47,655 nt of DNA, from the NCBI GenBank assembly GCA_012960845.1, contig DUAN01000018.1, positions 1 to 47,655 on the forward strand, read 5' to 3'. The notes beneath the pieces are model-generated. The model was given only the letters and a program-made list of their open reading frames with translations. It did not search any database and had not been told where the DNA came from. The translations under genes were made by a program, and so were the position numbers. Shown here one piece after another: positions 42,210 to 47,655 of the stretch. This DNA is from Planctomycetota bacterium. Its GTDB lineage: Bacteria; Planctomycetota; UBA8108; UBA1146. Position 1 is the first letter of the stretch. Each line of letters begins with the position of its first letter.

Positions 42210-42764
42210 ATGAACGCCAACTCGAACTGCAGCACCAGCTGCAACAACGTCAACTACCCGACAACTCGGGTTATCACCGGTGTCCTGGGGTTCCTCGCCC
42301 TCTGCACCATCGCCACCAACTACGCCATCAACACTGCGTTTGATGCCAACGTCTTCTTTGCGGTGATCGCCACCTCACTGGTGACCTGCTTCGCCGTCTG
42401 CACCACCTCGATGTGGAAGAGTGGCTACCAGGTCTTCAGCGGCAACGTCGACAACGCCGATGAAGCGTCCTGCTATTGGAATAGCGCGGCTCAGGGATTC
42501 CTCTACGCCGGACTGCTCTTCTGTGGCGGTGCCTTCTTCAGCACTTACGCGACCAGTGCCGTCGCTGCGGTGGAGGCGATGTACTTCCCCTTCGTCGTCA
42601 GCATCTGTGGATACTGGGTCACCCGGTCCATCGCCAATGCTTGCACCTACTGCGTGATCGAGAACTCCACCGCCAACGGCTCCAACTGGGCCAACAACAC
42701 ATCGGTGGCGACGAATGCTACAAATGACATCAATGTCACAAATACCGAGACTGTCAGTTCCTAA
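42210..42764 (+). CDS. Four-TM Asn/Cys-rich membrane protein, unknown
   Basis: A 184-residue protein without a recognised family. Four hydrophobic helices at about 21-42, 45-66, 94-116 and 121-145. It contains only three Lys/Arg, several Cys within or near the helices (CCG-free, such as SICGYWV and ANACTYCV), and Asn-rich ends: NANSNCSTSCNNVN at the N-terminus and NSTANGSNWANNTSVATN in the tail. ATG 42210 has AAAGG 7 bases upstream. It is flanked by its own hairpin-rich leader and a strong terminator, so it is a single-gene unit that may be well expressed. Composition is unlike the neighbours. Confidence 0.75.
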   Translation: MNANSNCSTSCNNVNYPTTRVITGVLGFLALCTIATNYAINTAFDANVFFAVIATSLVTCFAVCTTSMWKSGYQVFSGNVDNADEASCYWNSAAQGFLYAGLLFCGGAFFSTYATSAVAAVEAMYFPFVVSICGYWVTRSIANACTYCVIENSTANGSNWANNTSVATNATNDINVTNTETVSS

Positions 42765-43068
42765 TCGAATATTCATTTTGACAAAAATTTTGTCGTCAAT
42801 GCCAGAGGAAGTGCCCATACAGGGCACTTCCTCTACTTTTTTTGTCGGACGGGCAGCTCCTGATTCTCTCCCTTTTGCGACTCTCGGTTCTCGACCATAT
42901 CTCTCTGTACCGGGCAAGTACTTGCATTTGGAGCGTGAGATCCTACTCTTGTGTCGTATCCAGTTTTTCGTAATGAACGAACTGGCTACTATTGATCCTT
43001 CGGTCATCAGGAGTGTGCCCTGCGCCCACCATGCGGTGCAGTTATTTTGAAAAATTGGAGTAGTTGTT
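42765..43068. other. Intergenic: terminator then probable promoter of the giant secreted protein
   Basis: After the terminator at 42804-42843 the sequence turns AT-richer and should contain the promoter of the gene at 43069. I cannot pick a convincing pair of elements. Short open frames here look spurious. Confidence 0.45.
42804..42843 (+). terminator. Intrinsic terminator after the four-TM protein
   Basis: Perfect stem AGAGGAAGTGCCC, loop ATACA, GGGCACTTCCTCT, then AC and seven T. Confidence 0.95.
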
Positions 43069-46000
43069 ATGAGTCTTCGTATATATATCTGTGTTGTTTT
43101 TGTAATCACATCCGCCATTCTCACACCCTTCTCGTCGGTCGGCCACGCCTCGGATCAGGTCTTCATCGATACCGCGCAGATCCAGATCGTGGGAGCCCAC
43201 GCCGAGGACCATCTCGGTGCCTCGACCTCGGGCGCCGGAGATGTGAACGGGGACGGGATTCCCGACATCGTCGCTGGAGCCCCTGGATCCGATAACCGCT
43301 CCCACAACACCGGTGGAAAAGCTTACGTCATCCTCGGTTCCAGTTCCCCCGCCACCGAACTGGACCTGCACTACCCCCACCCCGGAAACGTCATCGTCAT
43401 CCAGGGTGCGCCTGGCGGTTCGATGCTGGGAGCATCGGTCTCTGGCGCCGGTGACATCAATGCAGATGGTTACGATGACTACATCATCGGTGCCCCCGGA
43501 GCTTCCAGTAGCGACCCCGATGAGGAACAAGCAGGACGAGCGTACATCATCTACGGCTCGGCCAATCCGCCGGCAATCATCGACGTTTCCAATCTTGGAT
43601 CTTTCGGAGTCGAGATCATCGGTGCCCGCGAAGGTTCGCATCTAGGCGCTTCCGTCTCTGGTGCCCGGGACTTCGATGGAGATGGCTTTGCCGATATCCT
43701 CCTCGGAGCCCCCGAGGATTCCATCGACTCCCTGGAGCTGTGTGGAAGTGCCTTCCTGATCCGCGGAAGCAACTCTCTTCCTTCCGTCATCGACCTCAAG
43801 AACTCCCATGGCAATGTGACCATCTTCCGCTCCGGTGGACCCAATCAGGAGGTCGGATCTTGCGTCGCCGATCTCGAGGACTTCAATGGAGACGGAAACT
43901 CGGACATCGCCATCGCCTCGCTGCGCCACTCCGACGGGTCCTCCGCAAATGCGGGGCGCGCCTGGATCATCTATGGAGGTAGTACTCCTCCTGCTGAAGT
44001 CGCACTCAACGACATCGCAGCCAGTGGCCTGACCAGTACCACCATTCGGGTTCCACAGGCCCACCATGAACTGGGGCAATCGATCTCCTGTGCCGGCGAT
44101 TCCGATTTGGATGGAGACACGGAACTGCTGATCAGTCGCTCACTCCACGATCACAATCCTGAAACGATTGCCAATGTGGCGTACCTGGTTCGTGGAGGGA
44201 TCAGCCCCCCTGCCGAGATCAATCTCGCCAACCCTGCACCATGGATCACCAGATACATGAGTTTCTACGACAATGATGAAGACGGGCAATCGGTTCACAC
44301 CATCCTCGACTTCAGTGGTGACGGTATTGATGACCACATCATCGGCATCTCTCGATCGATCTTGCTCGATGTTGAAAAAGGAATGGCTCACCGGGTCAAT
44401 GGTGGCCAGATGCTGGGTGAATCCCAGTTGCTGGACCTGTTCCAGCATGAAGGACGCGGATACCTCGGTCTCACCGAAGGGCAAGAAGTAGGTTTCTCGG
44501 TCGGTGCCGCTGGCGACTTCAATGATGACCGAGGAAACGACCTGTTGATCGGTGCGCCTGGAGCGAAGCCCTACGGACGCAACATGGCAGGAATAGTATA
44601 CGTATTCCTCGGTCACAAACTGCGTTCTCCCAACAACGTTCAGACCGTTTGCCTGGGACAGACCGTCGATGTGACCTGGAACAACCGTGCGGTGTACGAC
44701 GAAGTCGACCTGTTCAGAGATAATGTCATGCTGGCAACCTTGCCAGGTGACACCGAGGCCTACACCGATTCAGCAGTCGCCTACGGAGATCACAACTACT
44801 CGGTCCGTGGACGGCGTCGTGGAATCAATACCGTGGAGCACAGCAGCGACATCCGCGTGATGGTGCCGATCGCGGCTCTCGATTGCACATCCCTGCACAG
44901 GGACATCTCCATCTCCTGGAGTAACAGTGACAATTACGACCTGATCGACCTCTACCGCGATGGTGTTCTGCAGAGCATTCTGCCGGGTGGGAGCACCTCC
45001 TACCACGACAACAATGTCTCTTCTGGAATCCACCAGTACAGTGTGGTAGAGCGCGGAGATCGAACCACGACACTCTCGACCAGTTGCAGTATCACTGCTC
45101 TGATGCCGCCCTACACCGCCACCTGTAGTGCCGCTCCAGATGCCCAGAATCAGATCATCGCCACCATCCACTGGAACTTGATGCCCAATCCAACTGGTTT
45201 CCAGCTGATCCACATCTATCGCGATGGAACCCTCATCCAGACCCTCTCCGGAGATGCCACCACGACCCAGGATATGATCTCTGCAGGACGTTTCCTCTAC
45301 GAGATCGAGGGTGTCGCCGATGATGGCCGCGCGGTCAGCGCTCGTGCCTCCTGTGAACTGGTCGATCCCATCTCGGTCGCTAATATCAACTGCTCTTCGG
45401 ATGTGGACATCGCCACCTTCAGTTGGACCAATACCGACGCCTATGACTACATCATCATCGAGTTCGGCCCCGGAGACGGCTCCACCGCCCCGGCGCAGAT
45501 CGATCAGATCCCTGGAACTAGCCAGAGTTACACCACCCAGATCCTCGATGGACCTGGCAACTACGCGGTCTGTGTGCGCGGGGTCAAGTTCACCGGAGAA
45601 AGCGGAAGAACCTGCTGTACTCTGACTGTCCCCGATCCGCTGGGAACACTCAGTTGCTCCGCCATCGGCTCCTCGGTGTTCCTCGAGTGGACCAACGGAG
45701 GAACCTACGACAGCATCGCGATTCGCCGCGACGGATTCCTGATCGATACCATCTCTGGAGGTAGTTCCAGTTACACCGATCAAGACGTTTCCTATGGAGA
45801 TCGCACCTACTCGATCACCGCACAGCGTCGTCAAGGGATCTCTGCCGAACAATCGTGTGGACTGACGGTCCTGCGCAGTCCAGCAGCGTTGACCTGCAGG
45901 GGAGAGGGGGATCAGGTTCGTCTCAACTGGCAGAACCCGACACCCGCCTACGACCAGGTCGAGGTGATGCGAGGATCGACTGTCCTCGCCACCCTGGCCG

Positions 46001-47655
46001 GTACCGCATCCGAGTACATCGATACTTCGTTGGCCCCAGGAGACTACTCCTACACCCTTCGAGGTCTCAAAGGTACCAGTGAAAGTGATCCGACCCACTG
46101 CACCACGGTCATTCCCGAGGCGATCACCGCCCTCGGAACCGGACTGGTCGAGGGCACTCACATGCTACTCACCTGGGCCCCCACCGAGGACGCCACATCG
46201 ATCCGAATCTTCCGCGACGGAATCGTCATCGCGACCCTTCCCGCCTCGGCAACCTCTTACATCGATCCGACCCTCGACCCGGGTACCTACCAGTACTGCT
46301 TACGCGCCCGGATCGACAACAACCACAGCGTCGATACCTGTACCCCGGCCATCGTTCCTGCTCCACCGGTGGATATCATCTGTGGGGTGGACTCTGCCAT
46401 CGCCACCATCAGTTGGACCAATGCAGAGGCCTACGACAATGTGATCCTCAAGCGCGATGGAGGCACCATCCTGGAAGACCTCGATGGCCTCGCCAGTAGT
46501 TATGTCGATACCATTGCCGGACCCGGTCCTCATCTTTATGAGGTCAGTGGCCGCATCGGAGATCACGAATCGAAGACCATCGCCTGTGAGGTCACCGTTC
46601 CGTACCCACCCGCCGATCTGACCTGTTCAGTCTCGGGTGGAGTGGATTCGGTTCTGACCTGGGTCAACACCCAGCCCTCCACCACCATCGAGGTGTGGCG
46701 CGACGGCTTCTTGATTGCCGAACTCGATCCCTCCAGTGCTGGATACACCGATGCTGGTGTCGCTCCTGCGACCTACAGCTACTGCGTGTTGAATCGCTTC
46801 GGACCCAAAACCAGTGCCTCCGCTTGCTGCACCCTGTTGGTTCCTGCTCCTCCGACCAACTTCTCGTGCCTCTGCAGCGCCGGAGATGTCGACATGAGTT
46901 GGACCAATAACGAGGAATACGACAGCGTGACCCTGCTCAGAGATGGAGCCGTCATCGCGGTGTTACCGGGAGCCGTCACCTCCTACACCGATGTCGCCAC
47001 CGAACCCGGTTCGCACACCTACACCCTCAGTGGTGCCAAGGACGGCAACAGTTCCTCGACGGTGGATTGTTCCGAAGATGTTCCCGCTCCGGCGACCGAT
47101 CTGACGATCACCGCACTCGCCTCGACCACCTCATTGTCGTGGATTCACACCGGACCTGGAGACACTGCTGAACTGACCAGAAATGGCATGCCGATCGCAT
47201 CCTTACCCGCAGCGACCCAGTCCCATGACGACATCGGGCTGGCCCCGGGCGACTACCAGTACTGCATCACGATGCAAATCGGCGATGCCACAAGTGCGAC
47301 CATCTGCGCGACCATTCACGTGCTGGCCGATCCGAGCGACTTCAGTTGTTCGACCGTCGCGGGCAATGTCGAGATCTCCTGGACCAACAACGACAGTTAC
47401 AGCACTCTCACTCTCAACCGTGACGGCCAGCTGCTGGCGATCCTCTCGGGAGGAGATAGCTCCTTCCAGGATGCGATGCCTGCACACGGTGCTCACAGTT
47501 ACGACCTGACCGCCCACGGTGGCCCGTCCAGCACCAGTGCCACCGTCGATTGCAGCGTCGATGTTCCATCGACCCCGACCGACATGGCTTGCTCGGCACT
47601 CGGCTCGACCGCTTCACTCTCCTGGACCTTGCCAGCACCGGGTGAAACCATCGAG
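43069..47655 (+). CDS. Giant secreted protein: seven FG-GAP blades plus FN3-like array (3' end off window)
   Basis: Open to the window edge for 1529 codons. ATG 43069 has GGAG 8 bases upstream and a signal peptide (ICVVFVITSAIL, ending VGHAS). Residues about 35-520 hold seven FG-GAP/integrin-alpha-type repeats with calcium loops: GAGDVNGDGIPDIVAGAPG, GAGDINADGYDDYIIGAPG, GARDFDGDGFADILLGAPE, EDFNGDGNSDIA, AGDSDLDGDTELL, DFSGDGIDDHIIG and AGDFNDDRGNDLLIGAPG. This fits one seven-bladed propeller. From about residue 520 onward are at least eleven FN3-like units of about 80-90 residues with a shared core (SWTNNxxYDxVxLxRDG, then TSYTD, then PGxxxY, with paired Cys). Probably an extracellular adhesin or matrix protein; the role is inferred from architecture only. 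A C-terminal dockerin or sorting signal may lie beyond the window. Confidence 0.9.
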   Translation, partial: MSLRIYICVVFVITSAILTPFSSVGHASDQVFIDTAQIQIVGAHAEDHLGASTSGAGDVNGDGIPDIVAGAPGSDNRSHNTGGKAYVILGSSSPATELDLHYPHPGNVIVIQGAPGGSMLGASVSGAGDINADGYDDYIIGAPGASSSDPDEEQAGRAYIIYGSANPPAIIDVSNLGSFGVEIIGAREGSHLGASVSGARDFDGDGFADILLGAPEDSIDSLELCGSAFLIRGSNSLPSVIDLKNSHGNVTIFRSGGPNQEVGSCVADLEDFNGDGNSDIAIASLRHSDGSSANAGRAWIIYGGSTPPAEVALNDIAASGLTSTTIRVPQAHHELGQSISCAGDSDLDGDTELLISRSLHDHNPETIANVAYLVRGGISPPAEINLANPAPWITRYMSFYDNDEDGQSVHTILDFSGDGIDDHIIGISRSILLDVEKGMAHRVNGGQMLGESQLLDLFQHEGRGYLGLTEGQEVGFSVGAAGDFNDDRGNDLLIGAPGAKPYGRNMAGIVYVFLGHKLRSPNNVQTVCLGQTVDVTWNNRAVYDEVDLFRDNVMLATLPGDTEAYTDSAVAYGDHNYSVRGRRRGINTVEHSSDIRVMVPIAALDCTSLHRDISISWSNSDNYDLIDLYRDGVLQSILPGGSTSYHDNNVSSGIHQYSVVERGDRTTTLSTSCSITALMPPYTATCSAAPDAQNQIIATIHWNLMPNPTGFQLIHIYRDGTLIQTLSGDATTTQDMISAGRFLYEIEGVADDGRAVSARASCELVDPISVANINCSSDVDIATFSWTNTDAYDYIIIEFGPGDGSTAPAQIDQIPGTSQSYTTQILDGPGNYAVCVRGVKFTGESGRTCCTLTVPDPLGTLSCSAIGSSVFLEWTNGGTYDSIAIRRDGFLIDTISGGSSSYTDQDVSYGDRTYSITAQRRQGISAEQSCGLTVLRSPAALTCRGEGDQVRLNWQNPTPAYDQVEVMRGSTVLATLAGTASEYIDTSLAPGDYSYTLRGLKGTSESDPTHCTTVIPEAITALGTGLVEGTHMLLTWAPTEDATSIRIFRDGIVIATLPASATSYIDPTLDPGTYQYCLRARIDNNHSVDTCTPAIVPAPPVDIICGVDSAIATISWTNAEAYDNVILKRDGGTILEDLDGLASSYVDTIAGPGPHLYEVSGRIGDHESKTIACEVTVPYPPADLTCSVSGGVDSVLTWVNTQPSTTIEVWRDGFLIAELDPSSAGYTDAGVAPATYSYCVLNRFGPKTSASACCTLLVPAPPTNFSCLCSAGDVDMSWTNNEEYDSVTLLRDGAVIAVLPGAVTSYTDVATEPGSHTYTLSGAKDGNSSSTVDCSEDVPAPATDLTITALASTTSLSWIHTGPGDTAELTRNGMPIASLPAATQSHDDIGLAPGDYQYCITMQIGDATSATICATIHVLADPSDFSCSTVAGNVEISWTNNDSYSTLTLNRDGQLLAILSGGDSSFQDAMPAHGAHSYDLTAHGGPSSTSATVDCSVDVPSTPTDMACSALGSTASLSWTLPAPGETIE

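Noticed and set aside
44770-46161. Minus-strand open frame of 463 codons
   Set aside because: Antisense shadow of the FN3-like array; the plus-strand frame is open over 1529 codons with clear domains.

Overview
The window looks like a chromosomal segment from a GC-rich Gram-negative-type bacterium of the Planctomycetota or a close relative. I infer this from several features together: three large secreted proteins ending in the dockerin-like 'RGD.N.D..VNI.DA.FLL..LF' tail common in that phylum, an elongation factor G of the spd/mitochondrial EF-G1 type, a YdjY-domain protein, single-Cys redoxins of the type common in planctomycetes, a lone futalosine-pathway enzyme (MqnA), and LPS-type sugar and kinase enzymes. 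I see no phage, transposon, CRISPR array or rRNA. Two tRNA genes are present: initiator Met and Pro-GGG.

Layout. 0-8.8 kb: a secreted dockerin protein, MraY (-), a single-Cys redoxin (-), then a helical-repeat/redoxin protein and a small [2Fe-2S] protein (+), and fusA (+). The leader of the helical-repeat gene is duplicated in tandem. 8.8-18.3 kb: a PaaZ-type aldehyde dehydrogenase (-), a PKD/cohesin-like/dockerin secreted protein (-), a tiny membrane protein (-), ispG (+), and a 1136-residue secreted protein with a 19-residue Asp-rich repeat array (-). 18.7-23.4 kb: initiator tRNA (-), then a four-gene minus-strand operon with overlapping or near-overlapping junctions (YdjY, prenyltransferase/cyclase-like, DUF1015, class V aminotransferase). 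23.7-26 kb: a PilZ-like/coiled-coil protein followed by a MamK-type actin (+). 26-33 kb: a minus-strand block of gluQ, membrane-anchored CHAT protease, orphan secretin and HEAT-type lipoprotein. 33.1-33.5 kb: an intergenic interval with many short hairpins, a perfect 14-nt anti-16S match, a 25-codon ORF and a strong terminator. 33.7-38.3 kb: prfB-glyA (+), trpS (-), DUF502 (+) and tRNA-Pro (+). 38.5-42.1 kb: a translationally coupled envelope/quinone operon (KdkA/WaaP-type kinase, mqnA, two glycosyltransferases). 42.2 kb to the end: an orphan four-TM Asn/Cys-rich protein with a hairpin-rich leader and strong terminator, then the start of a very large secreted protein (seven FG-GAP blades followed by an FN3-like array) that runs off the window.

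A recurring feature is short tandem repeats (units of 12-20 bp, 2-10 copies, a different sequence at each locus) at gene boundaries, several overlapping stop codons. The candidates I find most interesting are the hairpin-rich transcript before prfB, the MamK-like actin with its coiled-coil partner outside any magnetosome context, the secretin/CHAT/HEAT block, and the boundary repeats. Start codons were chosen by visible Shine-Dalgarno sequences, signal peptides and overlaps. GTG and TTG starts appear common here. All family assignments are from motif recognition by eye.
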